A stretch of DNA of 64,000 bases from Borrelia persica No12 (lineage in GTDB: Bacteria > Spirochaetota > Spirochaetia > Borreliales > Borreliaceae). How positions within the stretch are numbered: position 1 is the stretch's first letter; every line of letters starts with the position of its first letter. A program made the position numbers and the translations under genes. The stretch covers positions 62,001 to 126,000 of the forward strand of contig NZ_AYOT01000225.1 of NCBI RefSeq assembly GCF_000500045.1. The letters are read 5' to 3'. The notes below the pieces were generated by a model. It did not search any database and was not told the DNA's origin. It saw only the letters and a program-made list of their open reading frames with translations. Positions 28,219 to 37,695 of this stretch are shown here, piece by piece.

Positions 28219-28983
28219 TTGGCAGTAATTACTATGAAAAGCCTTTTAGAGGCCGGAGTTCATTTTGGCCATCAGGTAAAAAGACTTGATCCAAGAATGA
28301 AAAGATTTATCTTTTCTGAGAGAAATGAAATCCATATTTTGGATTTACAAAAAACTTTGCAAGGAATTAAAGATTCTTATGAACTTGTTCAGGGTGTTAT
28401 AAAGAGTGGTAAAAAAGTTTTATTTGTTGGTACTAAAAAACAGGCAAGTGAAATAATTGAACAGGAAGCTAAAAGAAGTGATATGCCATACGTTAATAAT
28501 AGGTGGCTTGGGGGAATGCTTTCGAATTTTAATACTATTAAGAAATCAGTTCAAAAATTAAAAAAATTGGAAAAAATGGAAATTGATGGGACTTTTGAGA
28601 TGATTAGTAAAAAGGAAGTTTCTCAAATTAATCGTGAAAAATTAAAATTAGCTAAGAATTTGATGGGTATTAAAGATATGGAAGAGCTTCCTGGTGCTAT
28701 TTTTATAATTGATCCTAAAAGGGAGCAAATAGTTATTAATGAAGCTAGGAAGCTTGGTATTCCTATTATTGCGGTTGTTGATACAAATTGTAATCCAGAT
28801 GTAATTGACTGTCCAATTCCTGGAAATGATGATGCAATTCGTTCTGTTGCTTTATTTACCAAGATAATATCTGATGCTATCTTGGAGAGTGATAAAGAGG
28901 TTGGCATTCAAATAGTTGAAAATTTGAATGAAGAAGACTTAATGAGTGAAATTGAAGTTAAAAAAGAAAATAAAGAATCATAA
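28219..28983 (+). CDS. rpsB: 30S ribosomal protein S2
   Basis: This is a structural protein of the small ribosomal subunit. The 254-residue product has standard landmarks: [19 protein letters not shown] at the N-terminus, [13 protein letters not shown] in the middle, and VVDTNCNPD with [11 protein letters not shown] near the C-terminus. The start is TTG with TAGGAGG five bases upstream. It heads the conserved rpsB-tsf-frr-uppS-cdsA-rseP series. Confidence 0.98.
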   Translation: MAVITMKSLLEAGVHFGHQVKRLDPRMKRFIFSERNEIHILDLQKTLQGIKDSYELVQGVIKSGKKVLFVGTKKQASEIIEQEAKRSDMPYVNNRWLGGMLSNFNTIKKSVQKLKKLEKMEIDGTFEMISKKEVSQINREKLKLAKNLMGIKDMEELPGAIFIIDPKREQIVINEARKLGIPIIAVVDTNCNPDVIDCPIPGNDDAIRSVALFTKIISDAILESDKEVGIQIVENLNEEDLMSEIEVKKENKES

Positions 28984-29004
28984 AATTTATATAGGGAGAG
29001 TAAT

Positions 29005-29841
29005 ATGGGTATTAGTCCGCAAGAAGTAAAAAAACTCAGAGATGTAACTGGTGCTGGATTTGGTGATTGTAAAAAGGCATTGGATGTTGCTGGTGGTGAT
29101 TTTGAACTGGCTAAAAAAAAACTTAGAGAAATGGGTATTGCATCTGCTGATAAGCGAAGTGATAGAGATGCTAAGGAAGGACGAGTTTTTTCTTATATGA
29201 ATAAAGAGAGAGTGGGTCTTTTACTTATTGCATGCGAGACAGATTTTGTTGCCATGAATAGTGATTTTGTGACTTTTGGAAATTCTTTGATAAAACAGTT
29301 AGTTGAGAGTGGCAGAGATTCTTTGGATGAGCATCAGGAACTTGAAATTAAAAATTTAGCAGCTACAATTAAAGAAAATATTCATGTAAGTAAAATCTAT
29401 ATTTCTAGTATTGCATCTAATGAGTTTGTTAAAAATTATCTTCATGGTGAGCAGTCTAAGATAGGAGTGTTTGTTAAATTAAAGATAGATGATGCTTTAA
29501 AAATGCAAGATGAAAAATTAAGCAGTTTTGCAATGGATTTGGCTTTGCATGTGGCAGCTTTTTCTCCTCTTTATTTGAGTGTTGATGATGTTTGTCTTGA
29601 TTATATTAAGGAACAGGAAGAAATTTTTATGAAACAAATGGAATCTAGTGGAAAACCTGAAAATGTAGTTAAAGGAATAATATCTGGAAAGCTTAAAAAA
29701 CATTTGGGAGAAATTGCTCTCTTAGAACAGGGATTTGTAAAGGATGATAAACTTACTGTTAAAGAAAAAATAGAAGAAATTTCTAAGTTGATTTTAAGTA
29801 AGATAGAGATAGTAGAGTTTAGATATTTGAGTGTTGGATAA
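29005..29841 (+). CDS. tsf: Translation elongation factor Ts
   Basis: EF-Ts is the nucleotide exchange factor for EF-Tu. The 278 residues begin with the UBA-like domain and signature [19 protein letters not shown]. The conserved ETDFVAMN follows at about 80, and the core and dimerisation domain come after that. GGGAG precedes the ATG. The gene lies 21 bases after rpsB, the near-universal order. Confidence 0.97.
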   Translation: MGISPQEVKKLRDVTGAGFGDCKKALDVAGGDFELAKKKLREMGIASADKRSDRDAKEGRVFSYMNKERVGLLLIACETDFVAMNSDFVTFGNSLIKQLVESGRDSLDEHQELEIKNLAATIKENIHVSKIYISSIASNEFVKNYLHGEQSKIGVFVKLKIDDALKMQDEKLSSFAMDLALHVAAFSPLYLSVDDVCLDYIKEQEEIFMKQMESSGKPENVVKGIISGKLKKHLGEIALLEQGFVKDDKLTVKEKIEEISKLILSKIEIVEFRYLSVG

Positions 29842-29876
29842 TCATTTGTAATCCTTTTGATTTTAAGGAGGTTTGA

Positions 29877-30431
29877 ATGGAGGAATACAAGGCTTTACTA
29901 GATGAAAAGATGAGAAAGGTTGTTTTGTCTCTTGAGAGTGAATATAAGTCTTTAAGAACGGGTAGAATAAGTAGTTCTTTGTTTGACAGAGTATCAGTTG
30001 ATTATTATGGAGAGAAAACTCCATTAGCTAGGGTTGCTAATATTAGTATTCCTGAAGCAAGACTTATTGTAATCCAGCCTTGGGATAAAAGTTTATTATC
30101 TAAAATAGAACAGGCTATACTTAATTCCGATCTCTCAATGAATCCTTCAAGTGATGGATCAGTTCTTAGGATTAAGGTGCCTGTATTGACTGTTGAGAGA
30201 CGTAGAGAAATAGTAAAACAGGCAAAAAAAATAGCTGAGGATCATAAAGTTGCAGCTCGCAATATAAGGCAAGAATTGAATAGTAAGGCTAAAAAGGAAG
30301 AAAAAGATTCTCAGATTACTGAGGATGATTTGCGACGAATTTTAGATGATATTCAAAGGGATACTAATTCTTATATCAAAAAAATAGATGAGATTTTTGA
30401 TTTAAAAACAAAAGAGATAATGGAAGTTTAA
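29877..30431 (+). CDS. frr: Ribosome recycling factor
   Basis: With EF-G, this factor splits the post-termination ribosome. The 184-residue protein shows the family features [20 protein letters not shown], the domain II segment [14 protein letters not shown], and [25 protein letters not shown] in the long helix. AAGGAGG lies just before the ATG. It is followed after four bases by uppS. Confidence 0.97.
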   Translation: MEEYKALLDEKMRKVVLSLESEYKSLRTGRISSSLFDRVSVDYYGEKTPLARVANISIPEARLIVIQPWDKSLLSKIEQAILNSDLSMNPSSDGSVLRIKVPVLTVERRREIVKQAKKIAEDHKVAARNIRQELNSKAKKEEKDSQITEDDLRRILDDIQRDTNSYIKKIDEIFDLKTKEIMEV

Positions 30432-30435
30432 ATTT

Positions 30436-31128
30436 ATGAATAATAATTCCCTTCCAATTCATGTTGGTATTATTATGGATGGAAATAGAAGATGGGCACT
30501 AAAAAAAGGTTTGCCGGTTTTTGAAGGGCATAAAGAAGGTTTAAAGAAAGTTAAAGAAATAGTTAAACGTTCTTGTGAATTGGGTATAAAATATTTATCT
30601 CTTTATATTTTTTCTACAGAAAATTGGAATAGAACAAATTCTGAAGTAGCATATCTTATGCTTTTAATTACTGATTATTTGAATTCTGAATTTGAATTTT
30701 ATAGTGAAAACAATATAAGGATAGTGGTTTCAGGGGATATTGAGGCTTTGGATCATAAAGTAAAAAAGTCAATTGAAGATGCTGTTCATTATACAAAAAA
30801 TTTTGATGGACTTATATTAAATTTGGCCATTAATTATGGCGGTAGAAATGAAATAGTGAGAGCTACTAAGAAGATTTTAGAGAAAGGATTACCGTTTGAG
30901 ACTTTAAATGAAGTTGAATTTGCCAAATTTTTAGATAATCAAGAAATTGGTGATCTTGATTTCTTAATTCGTACAGGTGGAGATATTAGAATAAGTAATT
31001 TTATGTTATGGAGACTTGCTTATTGTGAATTTGTTTTTTCAAGTCTTTTATGGCCAGAGTATTCTGTTCTTCATTATGATAGAGATTTGGAATGTTTTAA
31101 GAATAGGAAGAGAAATTTTGGGAGATAA
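30436..31128 (+). CDS. uppS: Undecaprenyl diphosphate synthase (cis-prenyltransferase)
   Basis: This enzyme makes the C55 lipid carrier for peptidoglycan by condensing isopentenyl diphosphate units. The 230-residue protein has [13 protein letters not shown] with catalytic Asp15, the substrate-binding LYIFSTENW, the NYGGRNEI segment and [18 protein letters not shown]. It overlaps cdsA by 11 bases, and both feed envelope synthesis. Borrelia makes isoprenoids through mevalonate, so the thiolase gene elsewhere in this window may act upstream in the same pathway. Confidence 0.96.
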   Translation: MNNNSLPIHVGIIMDGNRRWALKKGLPVFEGHKEGLKKVKEIVKRSCELGIKYLSLYIFSTENWNRTNSEVAYLMLLITDYLNSEFEFYSENNIRIVVSGDIEALDHKVKKSIEDAVHYTKNFDGLILNLAINYGGRNEIVRATKKILEKGLPFETLNEVEFAKFLDNQEIGDLDFLIRTGGDIRISNFMLWRLAYCEFVFSSLLWPEYSVLHYDRDLECFKNRKRNFGR

Positions 31129-31981
31129 AAGTTTATTTAGTATTAAATCTAAAAAGTTAACGTTTATTGCACGACTTGGAACATTTTTGTTTTTTGTTCC
31201 TTTAGTTTTATTTTTAATATTTTTAGAATTTAAGAGTTATTTGTTAATTAATATTTTAATTTTTATGTTTAGTGGAGTTGCTGCTACAGAGGTTAATGAT
31301 TTGCTCAGAATTAAATCTGCTTCTATTTCTAGTACCTTATCTTTCTTTTTAGGAATATTTCCTCCAATTTTGACATATGTTCATTTTAATATTTTAGATT
31401 TGGGTATTAATATAGTGTTTTATCTGGTTATAACTTTGGTTTTTAGTAATTGGATTGTTAATTTGGTTTTTATTAAAGAAAATGAAATTGTTAATTTTTT
31501 GTCACAGGCAACCTCTATAATTTTTATACTTATATATCCAGGTATTTTAATGTCATTTGTTGTTGCTATTACTACTCTTCCAAAAGCACCTATCCTTTTA
31601 TTAATACTTTTTTCTATGGTTAGTGGTAATGATACTTTTGCCTATCTTGTTGGATATTTTTTTGGTAAAAATAGTTATAAGCCCACGATTATTAGCCCCA
31701 ATAAGACGATAATGGGATTTTTGGGTGGTATATTATTTTCTGTTGTTGTTGTAATTATTGTGGTGAGTTTGGGATTGATAAATTTAACTTATGGAGAAGC
31801 TATGGTTTTTGGTGTTTTAATAGGATTTTTTACTATTATTGGTGATTTGTTTGAATCTGGACTTAAACGTAGTGCAGGAGTGAAAGATTCTGGTAAGATT
31901 ATTCCTGGTAGGGGTGGTGCCCTTGACTCAATTGATTCATATCTTTTGACAGGTCCTATATTTTATTTATATTTGTCGTAG
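31118..31981 (+). CDS. cdsA: Phosphatidate cytidylyltransferase (CDP-diacylglycerol synthase)
   Basis: This integral membrane enzyme makes CDP-diacylglycerol for phospholipid synthesis. From TTG 31118, which has AGGA nine bases upstream, the product is 287 residues with about seven or eight membrane helices. The family signature near the C-terminus is clear: [21 protein letters not shown], then [10 protein letters not shown] longer reading from ATG 31016 would overlap uppS by over 100 bases and is unlikely. rseP follows after 16 bases. Confidence 0.93.
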   Translation: MGDKSLFSIKSKKLTFIARLGTFLFFVPLVLFLIFLEFKSYLLINILIFMFSGVAATEVNDLLRIKSASISSTLSFFLGIFPPILTYVHFNILDLGINIVFYLVITLVFSNWIVNLVFIKENEIVNFLSQATSIIFILIYPGILMSFVVAITTLPKAPILLLILFSMVSGNDTFAYLVGYFFGKNSYKPTIISPNKTIMGFLGGILFSVVVVIIVVSLGLINLTYGEAMVFGVLIGFFTIIGDLFESGLKRSAGVKDSGKIIPGRGGALDSIDSYLLTGPIFYLYLS

Positions 31982-31997
31982 TTTTTGGGAGTTATTA

Positions 31998-33278
31998 ATG
32001 TATATCTTTTTTAGTATTTTAGCTTTTACCTTTATAATATTTGTTCATGAATTGGGACATTTGCTTTTTGCAAAGCTTTTTAAAGTTAAGGTTGAAATTT
32101 TTTCTATAGGAATAGGACCTAGTCTTTTTAAATTTAAAATAAAAGATACTGAGTATAGGTTTTCTCCTATTTTTTTAGGGGGATATTGTAAGCTTAAAGG
32201 ATCTGAACATCTTGAAAACGAGCTTAGATTAAATAAAGAACTTGAGGCAGATAAGGATTCTATTTTTGGTGTTTCTCATTTTAAGAGAATGTTAATATAT
32301 TTTGCAGGCCCTCTTTTTAATTTGATTTTGGCATTAATTGTTTTTGTTGCAATCGAAATGATAGGAATTGTTTATCCTGATTCTTCTAGTAAGATAATTG
32401 TTATTAATAAAGATGGTTCAAGTAAGTTTAGAGATGGTGATGTTATATTGAGCGTTAATGATAGTAATATACAGTATTTTTCTGATTTAAAGAGAGTTGT
32501 TCCTGTAAAAGATTCCCGAGTAGCTTTTACTGTTTTAAGAGATGGTGCTAATGTTACTTTTGAAGATAATACAAGTTTCGATAAGCTTTTAAAAGAAATT
32601 AATCCTTGGATAAATCTTTTTGTTGCTAAAGTTAAGAAAAATTCTTCAGCTGAAGTTGCTGGCCTTAAACCTAATGATAAAATAGTAAGCATTAATGATA
32701 TAGCTGTAAGTAATAATGGGGCATTGGACGATGTAATAAATAAACTTGATGTTAATGTTGTAGATATTCAATATGAAAGAGATGGAGAAATTTTGACTTC
32801 AAAATTAGTATTCCAAGATACTAATAAAAGTTTAGGGATTTATTTGTTGCCCGATTTAGAACGATTGGTTAGAGCATCTAATTTAGGAGTTGCTTTTAAA
32901 AATTCTTTTAGTAAAGTCTTAGATATTTTAGGTCGTATTCTTTATTCTATTTTTGAGTTGTTGACTAATTTTATAAACAATTCTAGAAAGATAGCAGGTC
33001 CTGTTGGTATGATTAATTTTTTTGCAGAGTCTTTTTCTTTTGGGGTATTGTATTGGCTTGATACTTTTGCTTTTTTTAATTTAATTGTTGCTGGTATGAA
33101 TTTATTTTTTGTTGTAATTCCAATGCTTGATGGTGGTCAAATTTTGATTACTTTAATTGAATTTTTGCGTGGAAAGAGATTTAGAGCAAAGGTTATTTAC
33201 TATTTTTATCTTGTCGGTGTTTTGATGATGGTAAGTCTTTTTATATTGGGATTTTTAAATGATTTGGGTAATCTTTAA
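31998..33278 (+). CDS. rseP: RseP-type site-2 metalloprotease
   Basis: This is an inner-membrane zinc protease of the RseP/RasP group, which cuts transmembrane segments of regulators and leftover signal peptides. The 426-residue product has the HELGH motif at 17-21 in the first helix, a central PDZ region (KNSSAEVAGLKPNDKIVSI near 213-231, with a weaker preceding copy) and the C-terminal LDGGQ motif in the last catalytic helix. It closes the rpsB-to-rseP series. Its stop codon lies inside a hairpin shared with the opposing gene. Substrates in this organism cannot be told from sequence. Confidence 0.94.
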   Translation: MYIFFSILAFTFIIFVHELGHLLFAKLFKVKVEIFSIGIGPSLFKFKIKDTEYRFSPIFLGGYCKLKGSEHLENELRLNKELEADKDSIFGVSHFKRMLIYFAGPLFNLILALIVFVAIEMIGIVYPDSSSKIIVINKDGSSKFRDGDVILSVNDSNIQYFSDLKRVVPVKDSRVAFTVLRDGANVTFEDNTSFDKLLKEINPWINLFVAKVKKNSSAEVAGLKPNDKIVSINDIAVSNNGALDDVINKLDVNVVDIQYERDGEILTSKLVFQDTNKSLGIYLLPDLERLVRASNLGVAFKNSFSKVLDILGRILYSIFELLTNFINNSRKIAGPVGMINFFAESFSFGVLYWLDTFAFFNLIVAGMNLFFVVIPMLDGGQILITLIEFLRGKRFRAKVIYYFYLVGVLMMVSLFILGFLNDLGNL

Positions 33279-33303
33279 AGTAGTACAAAGCTACTTTAAA
33301 GAT
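33271..33303. terminator. Bidirectional hairpin between convergent genes
   Basis: ATCTTTAAAGTAG (33271-33283) and its exact complement CTACTTTAAAGAT (33291-33303) form a 13-bp stem with a seven-base loop. The rseP stop codon (33276-33278) lies inside the stem. There is no long T-run on either side, so termination may be weak or the hairpin may mainly protect 3' ends. Confidence 0.65.
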
Positions 33304-33314
33304 AGTATAAAAGT

Positions 33315-34001
33315 TTAGTTAATAGGAAGTATATACTTAAACATAAACCAATAGTGGGCAAATGATGCAAGTAGGATTAAAATATGAAAAAAGTCATGCA
33401 TTCTCATATTTGCCATTGGACTTAATTTTTTACTTATTGAGTATACTATTCCTCCTATTGTATAAAGGATACCTCCAATAACTAGCCATATAAATCCTTG
33501 TGTAGGGAGTATGTTATAGATGAGTTTAATTCCAAATACAATACTCCATCCCATAAGTATAAATATGCATCCATTAATCCATCCAGGGCTATTGACGTAT
33601 ATTGATTTAAAAATGATTCCTAAAATTGCAAATACCCAAACGGTTGTGAGAATCATTTTTCCATAAATATTGGGTATGAGAATTAAACATGGTGGGGTGT
33701 ATGTTCCTGCTATCAGGATAAATATTGAAATATGGTCAAATTTTCTAAACAGTTGTTTTATTTTGCTTCCCTTTGTAAATATATGATATAGGGTACTCAT
33801 TGTATATAATAATATCATTGATAGACCATAAACTAAAAATAGCACTGTATGAAGATATTTTTTTGAATTTATTGATAGTGTAACAATAATAGTTGTTCCT
33901 ATAATTGATAGGACAGTGCCAAATAAATGAGATAGTGAACTAAATAGTTCATTTTGAGGTATTATGTCATTATATGATGTGTTTTTATTTTCTTTAATCA
34001 T
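33315..34001 (-). CDS. Hemolysin III family membrane protein (PAQR-like, YqfA)
   Basis: This 228-residue protein is a member of the hemolysin III/YqfA family, relatives of the PAQR receptors with seven membrane helices. Visible landmarks are a conserved [11 protein letters not shown] near the first helix, the STLYHIF motif with its histidine, a [15 protein letters not shown] segment, and [16 protein letters not shown] with two C-terminal histidines. The serine, aspartate and histidines form the usual metal-site set. True haemolytic activity is doubtful for most members. The gene is convergent with rseP and divergent from the PTS gene. Confidence 0.9.
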   Translation of the reverse strand: MIKENKNTSYNDIIPQNELFSSLSHLFGTVLSIIGTTIIVTLSINSKKYLHTVLFLVYGLSMILLYTMSTLYHIFTKGSKIKQLFRKFDHISIFILIAGTYTPPCLILIPNIYGKMILTTVWVFAILGIIFKSIYVNSPGWINGCIFILMGWSIVFGIKLIYNILPTQGFIWLVIGGILYTIGGIVYSISKKLSPMANMRMHDFFHILILLASFAHYWFMFKYILPIN

Positions 34002-34183
34002 AGTTTACTCTTTTTTATATATTTTTATTCTAATAATATGTGTTTTTATTTATTTTGAATATATTAATGAAAAAAAAATACATAAATCAAGTAGTCGGAG
34101 ATAATTTAATATAAAATTGAATGTTAAATTAATTTTATTGTTGAATTTTGATATTAAAACCTAACTTTTTATAAAAAAAGCAA

Positions 34184-34189
34184 TATAAT
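34184..34189 (+). promoter_or_regulatory. -10 element upstream of the PTS permease gene
   Basis: A perfect TATAAT lies 38 bases before the chosen start codon. No convincing -35 is seen at the correct spacing. The gap between the divergent genes (34002-34226) is otherwise featureless AT-rich sequence. Confidence 0.4.
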
Positions 34190-34226
34190 GTTGAATTGTC
34201 TTAATTTTTAGGTGGAGAGGCTTGGA

Positions 34227-35921
34227 GTGATAAATTTTTTTAAAGTTCTTGGATTTGCTAATTTGCAAAAATTTTCTAGTGCAGTGCGATTGCCAATTTC
34301 TGTTATTACGATTTTTTCTTTAATGCTTGGAATAGGAGCAGCATTTTTAAATCCTTCTAATTTATTTTATATTGATAGTGTTTTTTTTAAATTGATTTTA
34401 GGTCTTATTAAAGATACAAGTAATATTATTATTTTAAATATTCCATTGCTTTTTGTTGTAGGTATTGCTGTTGGAGTTGCAAGAGTTCAAAAGGGTCCTG
34501 CTGCGCTTTCAGGTCTTATTGGATATTTGATTTTTAGTGTTACTGAGAATTATTTTCTTGGTATATTTTCAGTGCTTGCTGAACCTGAGCTAATGTCTTC
34601 TGTTGGTCAAGTTAAGATTTTGGGAATCCAAACTTTAAACACAGGTATTTTGGGTGCTTTATCTGTTGGACTTTTAGTTGGGTATTTACACAATAGATTT
34701 TATAACATTGAATTACCTAGACCTTTTGATTTTTTTTCTGGTTTTAGATTTGTTCCTATAGTAATTTTTCCATTTTGTATTTTATTGGGAATAATATTTG
34801 TTTTAGTTTGGCCTTATCTTAATGCATTTATTACTTCTCTTGGACTTTTTATTGCCAAGTTCAACTATTATGGTAGTTTTCTTTATGGATTTTTAAACAG
34901 AATACTTATTCCTTTTGGACTTCATTCTATTTTGACATTTCCTTTTAATTTTACTTCTGTGGGAGGAACTGAAATTATTAATGATCAGGTTGTTGGAGGT
35001 ATTAAAAATATATTTTATGCTCAATTAGCAGATCCCTCTCTTACAAAATTTTCTTCAAGTATTGCTAGGTTCAATAGTGGGTTTTATCTTACTATTATGT
35101 TTGGACTTCCTGGGGCGGCATTTGGGGTTTATAAAGGAATTGTTCATGATGATAAACGTAAAATTTTATCATTATTATTTTCAGGGGCTTTTGCAGCTTT
35201 TTTTACTGGAATTACAGAGCCTTTGGAGTTTTTATTTGTCTTTACAGCTCCTTTACTTTATTTTATTCATGCTATTTATACTGGATTTGCATTATTAATT
35301 GCGAATATATTAGATATTTCAGTTGGCGTGACTTTTTCTTCTGGGTTTTTTGATTTTGTTATGTTTGGGATATTACAGGGACATGATAAGACTAATTGGT
35401 TCTATTTGTTGCCATTAGGATTGATATTCTTTGCTTTGTATTATTTTACCTTTAAATGGGTTTATAATTATTTCGATTTTCAGATTCTTGGCGTTGGTGA
35501 GCCGTTTTTTGCTGGAAGTGAAGGTGAGCTTGAAGGAATGGGAATTGCACATTTGGTAGCTCAAGGGCTTGGAGGTCTTGATAATATTCAGGAATTTGAT
35601 ATTGTATCAACAAATTTAAACTTTATAATTTTTAGTCCAGAGCTTGTGTCGGAAGATATTCTTAAAAAAACAGGTGCACTAAATATTGTTATGATTGGTA
35701 ATACAATTAAAATTGATTATGGAGCAAATGTTTATTATATAAAACAGGCTATGAAAAATTATTCTCCTGAAAGGCTTTTTAAAGCTAGTGTTATTGTTGC
35801 ATCTGATAATGTAAAGCAGGGAATTAAAGCATACATTGAAATGAAAGAAGATGATAAGCGTGAAAAACAAGGATCAGTAGGAAAACTTTATGTACTTAAT
35901 AAAGATGATGAAGATAGTTAA
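34227..35921 (+). CDS. malX: PTS glucose/maltose-family EIICB-like permease (MalX type), EIIB lacking its cysteine
   Basis: This is a sugar permease of the glucose/maltose PTS family. The EIIC membrane domain fills most of the 564 residues, with motifs such as FGLHSILTFPF and the GITEPLEF segment. An EIIB-like domain begins at GGLDNI (449-454). Where family members have a phosphorylatable Cys followed by TRLR, this protein reads IVSTNLN, placing Val460 at the Cys position. I choose GTG 34227 because GGAGAGG lies six bases upstream; GTG 34212 is possible. The sugar specificity is unknown. It is likely monocistronic. Confidence 0.88.
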   Translation: MINFFKVLGFANLQKFSSAVRLPISVITIFSLMLGIGAAFLNPSNLFYIDSVFFKLILGLIKDTSNIIILNIPLLFVVGIAVGVARVQKGPAALSGLIGYLIFSVTENYFLGIFSVLAEPELMSSVGQVKILGIQTLNTGILGALSVGLLVGYLHNRFYNIELPRPFDFFSGFRFVPIVIFPFCILLGIIFVLVWPYLNAFITSLGLFIAKFNYYGSFLYGFLNRILIPFGLHSILTFPFNFTSVGGTEIINDQVVGGIKNIFYAQLADPSLTKFSSSIARFNSGFYLTIMFGLPGAAFGVYKGIVHDDKRKILSLLFSGAFAAFFTGITEPLEFLFVFTAPLLYFIHAIYTGFALLIANILDISVGVTFSSGFFDFVMFGILQGHDKTNWFYLLPLGLIFFALYYFTFKWVYNYFDFQILGVGEPFFAGSEGELEGMGIAHLVAQGLGGLDNIQEFDIVSTNLNFIIFSPELVSEDILKKTGALNIVMIGNTIKIDYGANVYYIKQAMKNYSPERLFKASVIVASDNVKQGIKAYIEMKEDDKREKQGSVGKLYVLNKDDEDS

Positions 35922-36385
35922 ATTTATTTGGGCAATATGTCAAAATATGGCTTTGTGTTAGATAAGTTTTTTTATGGTTTATTTAAAATATCCTTTAGGC
36001 ATTAAAGTTTTTGGTTGAAATATGTTGGAATGTGAATTTTAAAAAAAGATATTTAAGATAAAAATTTTTTTGAAGATAAGCTTATTATGATTTCCTTTAT
36101 AAAGGGATGTTTTTTTGATGATATTGATAAATTTTTAGTGGTAAATTATTGTTGATAATTCATTGAAGGTTTATTTTTTATTTGAAATTAATTTTGATAA
36201 TGCTGTAATTTGTTATTTATTTGCTCTAAATTTTAAATTTAGAGTTGATCCTAATTTTGTAAGTTTCTGCATGAAATTTCCGAGTATTATCTTTATGATT
36301 CTTGGGGGTAGAGTGCTTTCTAATAATACTAGATTGGAATTTCAGTTATTTATGAGAAGTATTTTGAAAAGATTTTTGCTCAATA
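35922..36385. other. Long intergenic region with one doubtful short reading frame
   Basis: Most of this stretch between the PTS gene and the rpsF promoter is AT-rich and without clear features, apart from a weak terminator near 36092. A 78-codon frame on the + strand (36163-36399, TTG start) has a plausible protein-like stretch (FPSIIFMILGG, then LEFQLFMRSILKRF). It lacks a ribosome binding site and its end overlaps the rpsF promoter. It could be a decayed or very short gene. I give it no function. Confidence 0.4.
36092..36116 (+). terminator. Weak candidate terminator downstream of the PTS gene
   Basis: TTCCTT and AAGGGA pair (one G-T) around TATA, followed by seven T bases at 36110-36116. 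It lies about 170 bases after the stop. The stem is short. Confidence 0.4.
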
Positions 36386-36414
36386 TTGAAAAAAAATAAG
36401 CGTTTTTATATACT
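36386..36414 (+). promoter_or_regulatory. Promoter of the rpsF-ssb-rpsR-rplI-dnaB run
   Basis: TTGAAA (36386-36391), a 17-base spacer and TATACT (36409-36414) form a good sigma-70 promoter. Transcription would start near 36421, leaving a leader of about 80 bases that holds the alternative hairpins at 36450-36490. Confidence 0.72.
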
Positions 36415-36449
36415 ATATTCAATAATCTATTATAGTATTAACAACCTTT

Positions 36450-36494
36450 GCCATAAATTGAGAATGTTTATGGTGCAATTAAGACCATAAGGAG
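36450..36494 (+). promoter_or_regulatory. rpsF leader with two mutually exclusive hairpins
   Basis: Hairpin 1 pairs GCCATAAA (36450-36457) with TTTATGGT (36467-36474). Hairpin 2 pairs TTATGGT (36468-36474) with ACCATAA (36484-36490). They share the same strand and cannot form together. Hairpin 2 ends immediately before the GGAG ribosome binding site (36491-36494). S6:S18 leaders are known to be autoregulatory in many bacteria. A switch here is inference. Confidence 0.6.
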
Positions 36495-36499
36495 TTAGA

Positions 36500-36910
36500 A
36501 TGATAAAAAAGTATGAAGCTTGTTTTTTGTTTAGGAGTGAAGAGCTTGAATACAAGAGTACTTTGGAAGAAGTAAAAAAGCAGTTAACAGCTTTTAATGT
36601 AGTTGATTTTGTTGCAAATTCTCTTGGAGAGAGAGCACTAGAATATCCTATTAAAAAACAGTTACGTGGTAGGTATGAAATAATAGAATTTAAAATGGAT
36701 AGCAATAATTTAAAAGAACTTGAGATTCAACTGAAACTTATTAAAAATTTGCTGAGATATATGATCTTAGTTAAAATTAACAAAAAAGTTAGCGTCAAAA
36801 AAGTTAAGAGAAGAAGCTTTAGAGAATATAAAGATAATAGAGAATATAGAGATAATAGGGAAAAAGAACCATCAGAGTCTAGTGTTGATGATGATGTAAA
36901 GGTAAATTGA
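36500..36910 (+). CDS. rpsF: 30S ribosomal protein S6
   Basis: S6 binds the central domain of 16S rRNA with S18. The 136-residue product has the S6 core: YEACFLFRSEE at the start, LGERALEYPIKKQLRGRYEIIEF, and the LRYMILVKI strand. It is followed by a highly charged tail (REYKDNREYRDNREK repeat, then an acidic end). GGAG lies five bases before the ATG. It is first in the conserved rpsF-ssb-rpsR-rplI order and sits behind a structured leader. Confidence 0.95.
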   Translation: MIKKYEACFLFRSEELEYKSTLEEVKKQLTAFNVVDFVANSLGERALEYPIKKQLRGRYEIIEFKMDSNNLKELEIQLKLIKNLLRYMILVKINKKVSVKKVKRRSFREYKDNREYRDNREKEPSESSVDDDVKVN

Positions 36911-36920
36911 GGAGGTTTAA

Positions 36921-37379
36921 ATGGCCGACATTAATTCTTTAGTATTGTCTGGTAGGCTTACTAGGGATTCTGAACTTATTTATAGTGAAGCAGGTATTGC
37001 TGTTCTTAAATTTGGTTTGGCTAATAATAGAAGGATAAAAAAGCTTGATGAATGGGTTGATTATGCTCAATTTTTTGATTGTGTCATTTTTGCCAAAAGA
37101 GCTGAAAGTCTTAGTGTCTTTCTTAAGAAGGGAAAACAAGTTGTAGTTAGTGGTTCCTTAAAATATGAGAGTTGGCAAGATAAAAATACTGGTGATAAGA
37201 AAAGTAAGTGCAGTGTTTTGGTAGATGAAATTCAGATGTTTGGATCATCCTCTACTGTTGCTCAAGGGACAAATAATGTTGGTTTTGAAAATTATAAGAA
37301 GCCAGATTCATTGACAACTATTGATATTGATATTAGTACTGATACTAATACTGGTTTTAATGAAGATATACCTTTTTAG
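36921..37379 (+). CDS. ssb: Single-stranded DNA-binding protein
   Basis: This protein coats single-stranded DNA during replication, repair and recombination. The 152-residue product has an N-terminal OB fold (INSLVLSGRLTRDSELIY, VDYAQFFDCVIFAKRAE, KKGKQVVVSGSLKYESW). A short linker and the acidic partner-binding tip EDIPF at the very C-terminus follow. GAGGAGG precedes the ATG. It lies between rpsF and rpsR, as in many bacteria. Confidence 0.97.
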   Translation: MADINSLVLSGRLTRDSELIYSEAGIAVLKFGLANNRRIKKLDEWVDYAQFFDCVIFAKRAESLSVFLKKGKQVVVSGSLKYESWQDKNTGDKKSKCSVLVDEIQMFGSSSTVAQGTNNVGFENYKKPDSLTTIDIDISTDTNTGFNEDIPF

Positions 37380-37391
37380 GAGTTTTGATTT

Positions 37392-37682
37392 ATGTATAAA
37401 GATATAGATTCTCATCAAAGAGATTCAAGAACTGATGGACATCAAGATGGTTTTAAAAAGAACCCTAATTTTAGATTTTTTAAAAAAAAGACATGTAAAT
37501 TTTGTGACATGGACAGAGTTCCTGATTATAAAGACTTTGATTTCCTTAAGAAATTTATTACAGAACAAGGAAAAATATTGCCTAGAAGAATTACAGGCAC
37601 TTCTGCTAAACATCAGAGGCGTCTTGCACTTGAGATTAAAAAGGCTAGATATATGGCTTTACTTCCTTTTGTAAAAAAATAA
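37392..37682 (+). CDS. rpsR: 30S ribosomal protein S18
   Basis: S18 is the partner of S6 on the small subunit. The 96-residue product has a charged N-terminal extension of about 25 residues. The S18 core follows: KKKTCKFC (a CxxC pair), [25 protein letters not shown] and [21 protein letters not shown]. The CxxC pair resembles the zinc-type form seen in some S18 proteins. It lies 12 bases after ssb and 13 before rplI. Confidence 0.96.
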   Translation: MYKDIDSHQRDSRTDGHQDGFKKNPNFRFFKKKTCKFCDMDRVPDYKDFDFLKKFITEQGKILPRRITGTSAKHQRRLALEIKKARYMALLPFVKK

Positions 37683-37695
37683 TTAAGGAGAGGTT

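Noticed and set aside
31016-31117. Longer cdsA from ATG 31016
   Set aside because: It overlaps uppS by over 100 bases, and TTG 31118 has a well-spaced AGGA and gives a normal-length protein.
33315-34001. A true hemolysin, suggested by the family name
   Set aside because: The family name is historical. The sequence shows a seven-helix PAQR-like membrane protein, so I do not claim haemolytic activity.
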